Origin: Streptomyces sp. HUAS MG91
Lineage (GTDB): Bacteria; Actinomycetota; Actinomycetes; Streptomycetales; Streptomycetaceae
Assembly (NCBI RefSeq): GCF_040529335.1
Contig: NZ_CP159534.1
Location: 2,480,001 to 2,544,000, forward strand
DNA: 64,000 nucleotides
Direction: 5' to 3'
Both the position numbers and the translations under genes were made by a program. The first letter of the stretch is position 1. Every line of letters begins with the position of its first letter. Of the stretch, positions 57,723 to 64,000 are shown piece by piece. Under the pieces are notes generated by a model, which ran no database searches, was not told the DNA's origin, and saw nothing but the letters and a program-made list of their open reading frames with translations.

Positions 57723-58382
57723 ATGACCTCGCCTGCCGCAGCCACCGCCGCGTCCGCCTCCGTGCTGGACCTCGCCCCCGTCATCCCCGTCGTCGTCGTG
57801 GAGGACGCCGCCGACGCGGTGCCGCTCGCGCGGGCGCTGGTCGCGGGCGGGCTGCCCGCGATCGAGGTGACCCTGCGCACGCCCGCCGCGCTCGACGCGA
57901 TCCGCGCGATCGCGGCGGAGGTGCCGGAGGCGGTCGTCGGCGCGGGCACCGTCATCTCGCCGGCGAACGTCGCCGACTCGGTGGCCGCCGGGGCCCGTTT
58001 CCTGGTCAGCCCGGGGTGGACGGACGCGCTGCTGGTCGCGATGCGCGGGTCCGGGGTGCCGTTCCTGCCGGGCGTCTCCACGACGTCCGAGGTCGTGGCG
58101 CTGCTGGAGCGGGGCGTGCGCGAGATGAAGTTCTTCCCGGCCGAGGCCGCCGGGGGCGCCGCCTACCTGAAGTCCCTCGCCAGTCCCCTGCCGCAGGCCC
58201 GGTTCTGCCCGACCGGCGGTGTCTCCCCGGCCAACGCGGGCTCGTACCTGGCGCTCAAGAACGTCGGCTGCGTCGGCGGGAGCTGGATGCTGCCGGGCGA
58301 CGCGATCGCCGCGAAGGACTGGGGCCGCGTCGAGTCGCTGGCCCGCGAGGCGTGCGCTATCGCAGGTGAGCTGTCTCGTTGA
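57723..58382 (+). CDS. eda: 2-dehydro-3-deoxyphosphogluconate aldolase (KDPG/KHG aldolase)
   Basis: 219 residues from ATG 57723, with GGATGAGG upstream. Class I TIM-barrel aldolase: VIPVVVVEDAADAVPLARAL, LPAIEVTLRTPAALDAIRAI (catalytic Glu), VGAGTVISPANVADSVAAGA, FLVSPGWTDALLVAM, VREMKFFPAEAAGGAAYLKS (Schiff-base Lys, about 136), and RFCPTGGVSPANAGSYLALK. Cleaves KDPG to pyruvate and glyceraldehyde 3-phosphate in the Entner-Doudoroff or a sugar acid pathway. No dehydratase or kinase gene is nearby. Its 3' end overlaps the convergent phosphatase gene by 26 bases. Confidence 0.93.
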   Translation: MTSPAAATAASASVLDLAPVIPVVVVEDAADAVPLARALVAGGLPAIEVTLRTPAALDAIRAIAAEVPEAVVGAGTVISPANVADSVAAGARFLVSPGWTDALLVAMRGSGVPFLPGVSTTSEVVALLERGVREMKFFPAEAAGGAAYLKSLASPLPQARFCPTGGVSPANAGSYLALKNVGCVGGSWMLPGDAIAAKDWGRVESLAREACAIAGELSR

Positions 58383-59040
58383 GCAGGCGCACGCTCGCGT
58401 TGCCGTCCGCGTAGTACGCGATCGCGCTGAGGGACGCCGCCGAGACGTCCATCTTGAACAGGGCCTCGGGCGGTGCGCCGAGGGCTAGCCGCACCAGGGT
58501 CTTGATCGGGGTCACGTGCGTGACCAGGAGGACCGTGCGGCCCCGGTGGGTCTCGGTGAGACGGTCGCGGGTCGCCGCGACGCGGGCCGCCACCGTCGCG
58601 AAGCTCTCGCCGCCGCCGGTGGGGGGCGCGTCCTGGGAGGCCAGCCAGGCGTTCATGTCGGCCTGGTGACGGTCCCGTACCTCTTTGAAGGTCAGGCCCT
58701 CCCACGCGCCGAAGTCCGTCTCGCGCAGGCCGTCCTCGGTCGTGACGTCGAGGTGCAGGCGGGCCGCCACGGTCCGGGCCGTTTCCTGGCAGCGCTTCAG
58801 GGGGGATGCCACGATCGCCTCGATCGTGCCTCGTTCGTGCAGCGCCGCCGCCGCCCGGGTCGCCTGGTCCCGGCCCGTGTCCGAGAGGGACGGGTCGGTA
58901 CCGCCGCTGCCCGAGAAGCGTTTCTCGGGGGTGAGGGCGGTTTCGCCGTGCCGGAGCAGGACGAAGGTGGTGGGGGTGCCGAGGTCCGGGCCCGCGCCTC
59001 TGGCGGGGCCCGCCTGGGCCCCGCCGGAGGGCCGGCGCAC
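58357..59040 (-). CDS. Histidine phosphatase-family protein lacking the usual RNase H domain
   Basis: 227 residues from GTG 59040, which shares its G with the TAG of the zinc-ribbon gene. A Gly/Ala/Pro-rich head (PSGGAQAGPARGAGPDLG) is followed by TPTTFVLLRHGETALTPEKR (RHG active site), SPLKRCQETARTVAARL, LRETDFGAWEGLTFKEV and LLVTHVTPIKTLVRLALG (second catalytic His). The S. coelicolor homologue SCO2299 is a bifunctional enzyme with an N-terminal RNase H and this phosphatase. Here only the linker-like head is left and the RNase H domain (about 150 residues) is absent from the genomic position. Operon with the zinc-ribbon and Nif3 genes is kept. Confidence 0.88.
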   Translation of the reverse strand: MRRPSGGAQAGPARGAGPDLGTPTTFVLLRHGETALTPEKRFSGSGGTDPSLSDTGRDQATRAAAALHERGTIEAIVASPLKRCQETARTVAARLHLDVTTEDGLRETDFGAWEGLTFKEVRDRHQADMNAWLASQDAPPTGGGESFATVAARVAATRDRLTETHRGRTVLLVTHVTPIKTLVRLALGAPPEALFKMDVSAASLSAIAYYADGNASVRLLNETAHLR

Positions 59041-59783
59041 TAGAGGCCCGACTCCGAGGTGCGGACCAGGATGCGGTGGCAGTTCTCGCAGCGGACCACG
59101 GCGTCGGGGGCCGCGGCGCGGACCTCGTTCAGCTCGGTGATGTTCAGCTCCAGGCGGCAGCCCTCGCAGCGGCGCTGGAAGAGCTTGGCGGCGCCGACGC
59201 CGCCCTCCTTCTCGCGGAGCTTGTCGTAGAGCTTCAGCAGGTCGGCCGGGATCGAGGCCGCGACGACCTCGCGCTCCTTGGTGACCGAGGTCGCCTCGGT
59301 GTCCAGCTCGCCGGCGGCCTGGTCGCGGCGGGCCGTCGCGTCGTCGATCTTCGCCTGGACGGAGGCGAGGCGGTCGGTCAGCTCGCTCACCCGCTCCTGC
59401 GCGGACTCACGGCGCTCCATGACCTCGAGGACGACGTCCTCCAGGTCGCCCTGGCGCTTGGCGAGCGAGGCGATCTCCCGCTGGAGGTTCTCCAGGTCCT
59501 TGGGCGAGCTGACGGTGCCGGAGTCGAGGCGCTTCTGGTCGCGGGCGGCACGCTGGCGGACCTGGTCGACGTCCTGCTCGGCCTTGGTCTGCTCGCGGGA
59601 GCAGTCGCTCTCCTCGGTGGTCGCGGCGACGTGCAGGTCACGCAGCTGCGTGAGGTCCTTGCCGAGCGACTCCAGTTCGGCGTGCTCGGGCAGCGACTTC
59701 TTCTTGTGCGCGAGCTGCTGGAGGCGGACGTCCAGGTCCTGGACGTCCAGGAGACGGATCTGGTCGGCGGGCGCGGCGTTCAG
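59040..59783 (-). CDS. Zinc-ribbon coiled-coil protein (C4-type, CT398-like)
   Basis: 247 residues if it begins with CTG 59783 (NAAPADQIRLLDVQDLDVRL): TTTGGAGCC provides GGAG 8 bases upstream and the CTGA overlaps the Nif3 stop. The only upstream in-frame start (59936) would lie deep in nif3. About 40-190 is coiled coil (TTEESDCSREQTKAEQDVDQ, VRQRAARDQKRLDSG, EDVVLEVMERRESAQERVSE). The C-terminus has a C4 zinc ribbon RCEGCRLELN and RCENCHRILV. It is a conserved partner of Nif3 and the RNase H/phosphatase gene in actinobacteria; the role is unknown, possibly RNA- or envelope-linked. Confidence 0.85.
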   Translation of the reverse strand: MNAAPADQIRLLDVQDLDVRLQQLAHKKKSLPEHAELESLGKDLTQLRDLHVAATTEESDCSREQTKAEQDVDQVRQRAARDQKRLDSGTVSSPKDLENLQREIASLAKRQGDLEDVVLEVMERRESAQERVSELTDRLASVQAKIDDATARRDQAAGELDTEATSVTKEREVVAASIPADLLKLYDKLREKEGGVGAAKLFQRRCEGCRLELNITELNEVRAAAPDAVVRCENCHRILVRTSESGL

Positions 59784-60637
59784 TTGGGGGCTCCAAAGGT
59801 AGTCAGGGGGCTGTTGGACGCCGCGTGGGCGGTCCAGGGGTCGGTGGGTGTGCGCGAGACGTGGACGCGCAGGCCCCAGCCTTCGCGGTCGGAGATCTGC
59901 TCCAGCTGGCTCGCGGCCAGCTCGCACCACGGCCACTCGGTGGCCCAGTGCGCGGCGTCGAGCAGCGCGAGGGAGGAGTGCTCGCGGGCCTCGCTCACCG
60001 GGTGGTGGCGCAGGTCGGCCGTGAGGAAGGCGTCGACGCCCGCGGCGCGTACGTCGTCGAAGAGGCTGTCGCCGGAGCCGCCGGAGACCGCGACGGTACG
60101 GATCGTCGCGTCGAGGTCGCCCGCGACCCGGATGCCCTGGGCGGTGGCGGGGAGGCGGTCGGCGGCAGTGCCCGCGAGTTCGCGCAGGGTCACCGGGTGG
60201 TCGAGTTCACAGATCCGGCCGAGGCCGCGGCGGCCCGCGGGGTCCGCCGGGTCGGGCACCAGGGGGCGTACGACGCGGAGGCCGAGGGCGCCCGCGAGCG
60301 CGTCGCTGACGCCGGGGTCGGCCTTGTCGGCGTTGGTGTGGGCGACGTGCAGCGCGATGTCGTTCTTGATCAGGGTGTGGACGACCCGGCCCTTGAAGGT
60401 GGACGCCGCGACCGTCGTCGTACCGCGCAGATAGAGCGGGTGGTGCGTGATCAGCAGGTCCGCGCCCAGCTTCACGGCCTCGTCGACGATCTCCTGGACC
60501 GGGTCGACGGCGAACAGCACCCGGCCGACCTGGGCGTCCGGGTCGCCGGCGACCGTGCCGACCGCGTCCCATCCCTCGGCGAGGGAGGCGGGCCAGAGGG
60601 CGGCGAGCGCGGCGGTTACTTCAGACAGGCGGGGCAC
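59780..60637 (-). CDS. Nif3-like dinuclear metal-centre protein
   Basis: 285 residues from GTG 60637. Metal site residues: LGADLLITHHPLYLRGTTTV, IALHVAHTNADKADPGVSDA, ADLRHHPVSEAREHSSLALL and LDAAHWATEWPWCELAA. These four segments supply the His, Asp and Glu ligands of the YbgI/Nif3 hexameric toroid. Related proteins bind two metals and may be GTP cyclohydrolase-like; function unproven. TAACCT ends 6 bases before the GTG, so the operon mRNA is probably leaderless. Heads the three-gene operon with zinc-ribbon and phosphatase genes. Confidence 0.92.
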   Translation of the reverse strand: MPRLSEVTAALAALWPASLAEGWDAVGTVAGDPDAQVGRVLFAVDPVQEIVDEAVKLGADLLITHHPLYLRGTTTVAASTFKGRVVHTLIKNDIALHVAHTNADKADPGVSDALAGALGLRVVRPLVPDPADPAGRRGLGRICELDHPVTLRELAGTAADRLPATAQGIRVAGDLDATIRTVAVSGGSGDSLFDDVRAAGVDAFLTADLRHHPVSEAREHSSLALLDAAHWATEWPWCELAASQLEQISDREGWGLRVHVSRTPTDPWTAHAASNSPLTTFGAPN

Positions 60638-60680
60638 GCAGACAGGTTACCTGCGCCGCGTGCCCCTTCCCTAAGCGTGG

Positions 60681-61733
60681 CTACTTGACCAGGTTCGCGC
60701 GCAGGTCCTTCAGGACCTCGTCGGCCGCGGTGACGCCGAGTCCGAGGTACCAGGTCTCGTCCGGGACGTCCTTGGCCTGACCGTCCTTGACCGCGCCGAG
60801 CTTCTTCCACAGCGGGTTGCCCTCGGCGGTGGAGCGCTGGGTCTTCTTCGCGTCGCCGTAGACGCCGGTGAAGATCCAGTCGGCGTCCGCGGAGTCGATC
60901 TTCTCCGGGCTGATCTCCGTCGCCAGGTCGTCGATCTGCTGGTTCTTCGGGCGCGGGATGCCGGCGTCGTCGAGGATCGTGCCGATGAAGGAGGCCTTCG
61001 CGTAGAGGCGGATGCGGTCCGGCATGTAGCGGAGCATCGTCACGGTCGGGGCCTTGCCGCCGTTCGCCTTCTTCACGTCGGCGCCGAGCTGCTTCACGTT
61101 CTTGTCGTACGCGGCGAGGTTCGCCTCGGCCTTGGCCTTCTCGTCGAGGGCGGACGCGTTGAGGAGGTAGTTCTCCTTCCACGTGAAGCCCGGGCGGATG
61201 GAGAAGACGGTGGGGGCGATCTTCGAGAGCTGCGGGTAGAGCTTGGCGGCGCGCAGCTCGCTGCCGAGGATCAGGTCGGGGTGGAGGTTCGCGATGGCCT
61301 CCATGTTGAGGGCGTTGATGGTGCCCACGTTCTTGGGGCTGCCCGCGTCCTTCTTGAGGTAGGACGGGATGCCGTCGTCGCCCTCGGTGGGGGCGTAGCC
61401 GACCGGCTTGATGCCGAGCGAGACGACGTTGTCGAGCTCGCCGACGTCGAGGACGACGACGCGCTGCGGCTTCGTCTTGATCTCGGTCTTGCCCAGCGCG
61501 TGGGTGAGGGTGCGCGGGAACTCCCCGGCCTTCGCCGTCGTGCCCATCTTCGCCGTCTGCTCGGCGGCCTTGGAGAAGTCGTCGCCGCCCTGCGCCACGG
61601 CCTTGGAGCCGGCGCCGTTGTCCTTGCCCGCCTTGTCCGCGCCGTCGTCCCCGGAGCCGCAGGCGGTGAGGGCGAGTGCGGCGGCCGCCGTGGCGGCCAG
61701 GGCCGCGACGCGCGTACGGGGAGGTATGAGCAT
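60681..61733 (-). CDS. Iron-siderophore ABC transporter substrate-binding lipoprotein (orphan)
   Basis: 350 residues from ATG 61733, with CTGGAGC upstream. Lipobox ALTAC lipidates Cys25. Class III (FecB/FhuD) binding protein: FPRTLTHALGKTEIKTKPQR, VVVLDVGELDNVVSLGIKPV, GTINALNMEAIANLHPDLIL, APTVFSIRPGFTWKENYLLN and PDRIRLYAKASFIGTILDDA. No permease or ATPase gene is next to it, so it must use a transporter elsewhere. The iron box at 61779 gives iron-dependent control. The ligand is most likely a ferric siderophore. Confidence 0.9.
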   Translation of the reverse strand: MLIPPRTRVAALAATAAAALALTACGSGDDGADKAGKDNGAGSKAVAQGGDDFSKAAEQTAKMGTTAKAGEFPRTLTHALGKTEIKTKPQRVVVLDVGELDNVVSLGIKPVGYAPTEGDDGIPSYLKKDAGSPKNVGTINALNMEAIANLHPDLILGSELRAAKLYPQLSKIAPTVFSIRPGFTWKENYLLNASALDEKAKAEANLAAYDKNVKQLGADVKKANGGKAPTVTMLRYMPDRIRLYAKASFIGTILDDAGIPRPKNQQIDDLATEISPEKIDSADADWIFTGVYGDAKKTQRSTAEGNPLWKKLGAVKDGQAKDVPDETWYLGLGVTAADEVLKDLRANLVK

Positions 61734-61778
61734 GGCTTTGCTCCAGTTCCGGGCGCACAAGATGTGCACAGCAATTGG

Positions 61779-61797
61779 TTAGGCAAACCTAACATCA
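61779..61797 (-). promoter_or_regulatory. Iron box of the orphan siderophore-binding protein gene
   Basis: On the minus strand TGATGTTAGGTTTGCCTAA; 13 of 19 bases match the DmdR/IdeR consensus, with inner dyad GTTAGG-N4-CCTAAC. It lies 46 bases upstream of the ATG. Confidence 0.85.
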
Positions 61798-61979
61798 GGC
61801 CGGTCGGGGGCTCTTCGCCGCTCCCCCAGCACATCCGGCGCACGCCTCTCAGCAGATTGCGGGCACGGCCACCCTTTGGTGTGAAGCGGGCGGTCGTGAA
61901 TGCCCTGGAGGTACGTACGAAAACTAGCTTCGGCCTTGGAGAACACCAGAGGGGGGACGAGCGGAGGTGACAGATCCCC

Positions 61980-63119
61980 ATGACGGCCTTGGCCCTGGAG
62001 ACAGCGCCGGAGATGCGGCCCCGGCCGCCGCGCGCCGGTTGTGTGATCACGGCGGACGCGTCGTACGCGGCGCGGCTCGCGCACGACGGCACCTCGTGGT
62101 TCCCGCAGCGGTGGACGCTCGACGGTCCTGAGCCGTACGCGGTGCCGCTGCCCGGCCGCCAGCCCGAGGAGCCGGACACCGACGTGCTGCCGCTGACCGA
62201 CGGGCGGGTGCTGATCCGGCGCCGGGCCGACGGCCGGCGCCATCTGTTCGCGCTGCTGTACCCGACGGGCCCGGAGACGGGCGAGGTGCCGCTCGGCGCC
62301 GTGGAGTGCGGGGAGCTCGACCTGCTGCCGCCGTCGCCGGACGGGCGCAGCGCCTACGCCCTGGAGCCGGGTGAGAAGTCCACCCATGTGTGGCTGGTGG
62401 CGGGCGGCGCGTTCGGTCCCGAGCATGTCGCCGAGGTGCCGGGGCGGTGTTCGGGCGGGGTGTGGCTGGACCGTGCGGGGCGGCTGCTCGCGCTGGACCG
62501 GGAGCCGGCGGACGGGGGGCCCGTCAAGACGGTCGCGGTCGATCTGGAGCGGGGCGGCGAGGTGACGCCGCTGCTCCAGATCACCGAGGAGAGCGACGAC
62601 CGGCTGCTCATCGCCGATCTCGACAGCGGGCTCATCCTGGTCCGCTCGGACGCGGCGACGCCGGGGGCGCCCCGGCTCGGCTGGGGTGTGCTGGGCTCGA
62701 CGCTGCCGGTCCGCTTTCCGCAGGCGCTGCGGGTCGCGGACTGCACGGTGACGCCGTTCGCGGTGCAGCCCGGGCAGACGCTTCTGCCGGAGAGCTGCGC
62801 GGTGGCGCTGCGGATCGACGGGCCAGCGGAGGGCGCGCCCTGGCTGGGGCTGTGGCGGCCGTCCGACGGAACGATGCATCAACTGCCCGCTCCGGCAGGC
62901 TGGTTGACCGGGAGCGGGTTCTGGTCACGCGAAGGAGTGCTTTCTCTTCCTTGTGTGACGCGGGAGGTGTCGTGCGGGCTCGCCCGGGTATCCGCCCCTG
63001 AGCCATCGGTTCCGGCCGCGGACGGACAGCCCGCACCGGCCGTGCCCGGGGCTCCGTCGGCACCGCGTCCGGTCCCCCTGGGGCAGGCGCCGCTCGGTGG
63101 GCGCAAGGCGGGTGGTTAG
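61980..63119 (+). CDS. Conserved hypothetical protein, probable beta-propeller
   Basis: 379 residues from ATG 61980, with GGAGGTGA upstream. The sequence is built of repeated strand motifs with Asp-Gly turns: TDVLPLTDGRVLIRRRADGR, LLPPSPDGRSAYALEPGEKS, GVWLDRAGRLLALDREPADG, LIADLDSGLILVRSDAATPG, LGLWRPSDGTMHQLPAPAG. No signal peptide; a Pro/Ala/Gly-rich C-terminal tail (SVPAADGQPAPAVPGAPSA). I do not recognise a named family. It is divergent from the binding-protein gene with 246 bases between. A small gene follows. Confidence 0.75.
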   Translation: MTALALETAPEMRPRPPRAGCVITADASYAARLAHDGTSWFPQRWTLDGPEPYAVPLPGRQPEEPDTDVLPLTDGRVLIRRRADGRRHLFALLYPTGPETGEVPLGAVECGELDLLPPSPDGRSAYALEPGEKSTHVWLVAGGAFGPEHVAEVPGRCSGGVWLDRAGRLLALDREPADGGPVKTVAVDLERGGEVTPLLQITEESDDRLLIADLDSGLILVRSDAATPGAPRLGWGVLGSTLPVRFPQALRVADCTVTPFAVQPGQTLLPESCAVALRIDGPAEGAPWLGLWRPSDGTMHQLPAPAGWLTGSGFWSREGVLSLPCVTREVSCGLARVSAPEPSVPAADGQPAPAVPGAPSAPRPVPLGQAPLGGRKAGG

Positions 63120-63174
63120 ACTCGCCGGGCTGTAAGTCAAGGATCTTGTAAGGGTTTACGGGGTGAGTTTTCCG

Positions 63175-63357
63175 ATGACGGAAAGCAACGGCAGGAACGG
63201 CACGACGGACACCATGGAGCGCCACGAGCGCGTGGAGGCCACGGCCTCCGGTGGCTCAGGGCGGCACCGCGGCGCGGTGGCCGCGTCGGCGGCGGCTCCG
63301 AGTGAGCAGCCCGAGCCGCGTGGGCGGCATCGGGGGGCACGGGCCGACGAGGTCTAA
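63175..63357 (+). CDS. Small hydrophilic protein of unknown function
   Basis: 60 residues from ATG 63175 (GGGGTGAG upstream); GTG 63163 is an in-frame alternative giving 64. Composition is unusual: TESNGRNGTTDTMERHERVE, ATASGGSGRHRGAVAASAAA, PSEQPEPRGRHRGARADEV. Rich in Arg, Gly, Ala and His with no hydrophobic core, so it is probably disordered. A GRHRGA motif occurs twice (about 33-38 and 53-58 counted from the longer start). A strong terminator follows, which supports a real short transcript. Confidence 0.55.
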   Translation: MTESNGRNGTTDTMERHERVEATASGGSGRHRGAVAASAAAPSEQPEPRGRHRGARADEV

Positions 63358-63377
63358 GGTCCGTTCAGGACAGCACG

Positions 63378-63414
63378 GAGGGGCCCGGTGACGGTTCACG
63401 TCGCCGGGCCCCTC
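63378..63414. terminator. Bidirectional terminator
   Basis: GAGGGGCCCGG (63378-63388) pairs with CCGGGCCCCTC (63404-63414); five further pairs (one G.T) reduce the loop to GTTCA. Lies 20 bases after the small + gene and 8 bases before the stop of the convergent SDR gene, so it can serve both. Confidence 0.85.
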
Positions 63415-63422
63415 CTGTCGTG

Positions 63423-64000
63423 TCAGCCGTGCTTGAGGCCGAGCACCTCCGCCGCCGCGAAGGTCTCGTTCGGCGGGCGGTCCTGGTAGTGCGGGGTGAG
63501 CAGCGCGTCGAGTTCGTCGTACGTGAACGCGTCCTTCTCCGTGTCGAACTTCGCCCGTACCTGCGGCCGTTCGACGATGGCCACCATGCCGCCGTGCACG
63601 ACGAGGAGCTGGCCGTTGACGTGCGACGCGGACGGTCCCGAGAGGTAGCCGACCAGCGGGGCCACGTGTTCGGGGGCGAGCGGGTCGAGGCCGTCGGCGG
63701 GCTCGGCGAACCCGGCGAAGACGTCTTCCGTCATCCGGGTGCGGGCCCGGGGGCAGATGACGTTCGCCGTGACGCCGTACTTGGCGAGGGCCAGGGCGGT
63801 GGACGTGGTCAGGCCGACGATTCCGCCTTTCGCCGCCGCGTAGTTGGGCTGGCCCGCGCTGCCCGCCAGGAACGCCTCCGAGGAGGTGTTCACGATGCGG
63901 CCGTAGACCGGGGCGCCGGTCTCCTTGGAGCGGGTGCGCCAGTGGCGGGCCGCGAAATGGGTGGTGTTGTAGTGGCCCTTGAGGTGGACGTGGATGACCG
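63423..64000 (-). CDS. SDR-family oxidoreductase, C-terminal part (cut by window end)
   Basis: About 192 codons are in the window; the 5' end lies beyond base 64000. Visible: FAARHWRTRSKETGAPVYGR, IVNTSSEAFLAGSAGQPNYA with the following AAK (Tyr and Lys of the SDR site), TALALAKYGVTANVICPRAR, TRMTEDVFAG and YLSGPSASHVNGQLLVVHGG. The tail KFDTEKDAFTYDELDALLTP is an extension seen in FabG-like enzymes acting on acyl-CoA or steroid-type substrates. Product is probably a 3-oxoacyl or 3-hydroxyacyl dehydrogenase-like enzyme; not certain. Confidence 0.88.
   Translation of the reverse strand, partial: VIHVHLKGHYNTTHFAARHWRTRSKETGAPVYGRIVNTSSEAFLAGSAGQPNYAAAKGGIVGLTTSTALALAKYGVTANVICPRARTRMTEDVFAGFAEPADGLDPLAPEHVAPLVGYLSGPSASHVNGQLLVVHGGMVAIVERPQVRAKFDTEKDAFTYDELDALLTPHYQDRPPNETFAAAEVLGLKHG

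Noticed and set aside
58357..59800. RNase H domain hidden by a frameshift before the phosphatase
   Set aside because: The zinc-ribbon gene ends directly at the phosphatase start, leaving no room; so it is absence, not frameshift.
1..64000. tRNA genes, prophage or phage-defence islands, secondary-metabolite core genes
   Set aside because: None recognised on either strand; PanB, exporters and regulators here are not embedded in a biosynthetic cluster.

Overview
The window is chromosomal DNA of a Streptomyces or very close relative. The evidence is very high GC with strong third-position G/C bias, many GTG starts, ATGA/GTGA overlaps, abundant TetR/MerR/BTAD regulators, DmdR-type iron boxes, Tat signals and a class E sortase motif. 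Gene content and order (GlnA2-like synthetase, PanB, F420-NADP reductase, MetAP, heme oxygenase, EfeOBU, HtaA/HmuTUV, rnpB, Nif3/zinc-ribbon/phosphatase) resemble the chromosomal core of S. coelicolor as I recall it. I see no phage, insertion sequence, CRISPR array or tRNA.

Layout. 1-5.0 kb: end of a TolB-like propeller gene, two VOC proteins, a truncated AraC regulator with a DUF1801 gene, a glutamine-synthetase-family enzyme, and a DUF3105/DUF305 pair. 5.1-9.4 kb: a secreted sedolisin, a small His-rich membrane protein and a Tat-exported multicopper oxidase. 9.4-14.5 kb: two MFS exporters, an EEP-family membrane protein and a TetR. 14.6-22.4 kb: panB, a DrrAB-like ABC exporter facing an AfsR-like BTAD regulator, an M50 protease and small proteins. 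22.4-25.2 kb: npdG and map. 25.2-31.2 kb: an iron region with heme oxygenase and EfeO-EfeB-EfeU, under iron boxes. 31.3-46 kb: mixed housekeeping and accessory enzymes (prim-pol, GDPD, TetR with DUF6243, DDAH, Rsm22, serine hydrolase, Bcr-type exporter, PhoD, SDR, PhzF, DoxX, MazG-like, GT2). 46.1-52.2 kb: heme capture (two HtaA proteins) divergent from hmuTUV, sharing one iron box. 52.2-64 kb: a gene relic, rnpB, a TetR/DUF4260 operon divergent from MerR, an RNB nuclease, YaaA, KDPG aldolase, a histidine phosphatase lacking an RNase H part, a zinc-ribbon protein, Nif3, an orphan iron-complex binding lipoprotein and a partial SDR.

How it fits together. Four 19-bp DmdR/IdeR-like boxes (25267, 26845, 49169, 61779) tie heme capture (HtaA), import (HmuTUV), degradation (HmuO), ferrous/ferric uptake (EfeUOB) and a siderophore-type binding protein into one iron-starvation response spread over about 36 kb. 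Several local regulators carry readable operators: two TetR systems with a palindrome exactly inside the -35/-10 spacer, a MerR promoter with a 19-bp spacer, and 11-bp-phased repeats next to a BTAD-associated ABC exporter. Two families of GC-rich repeats occupy gene 3' ends, mostly between convergent genes. The most unusual local features are an anti-Shine-Dalgarno leader before the DDAH gene and several truncated or decayed genes.
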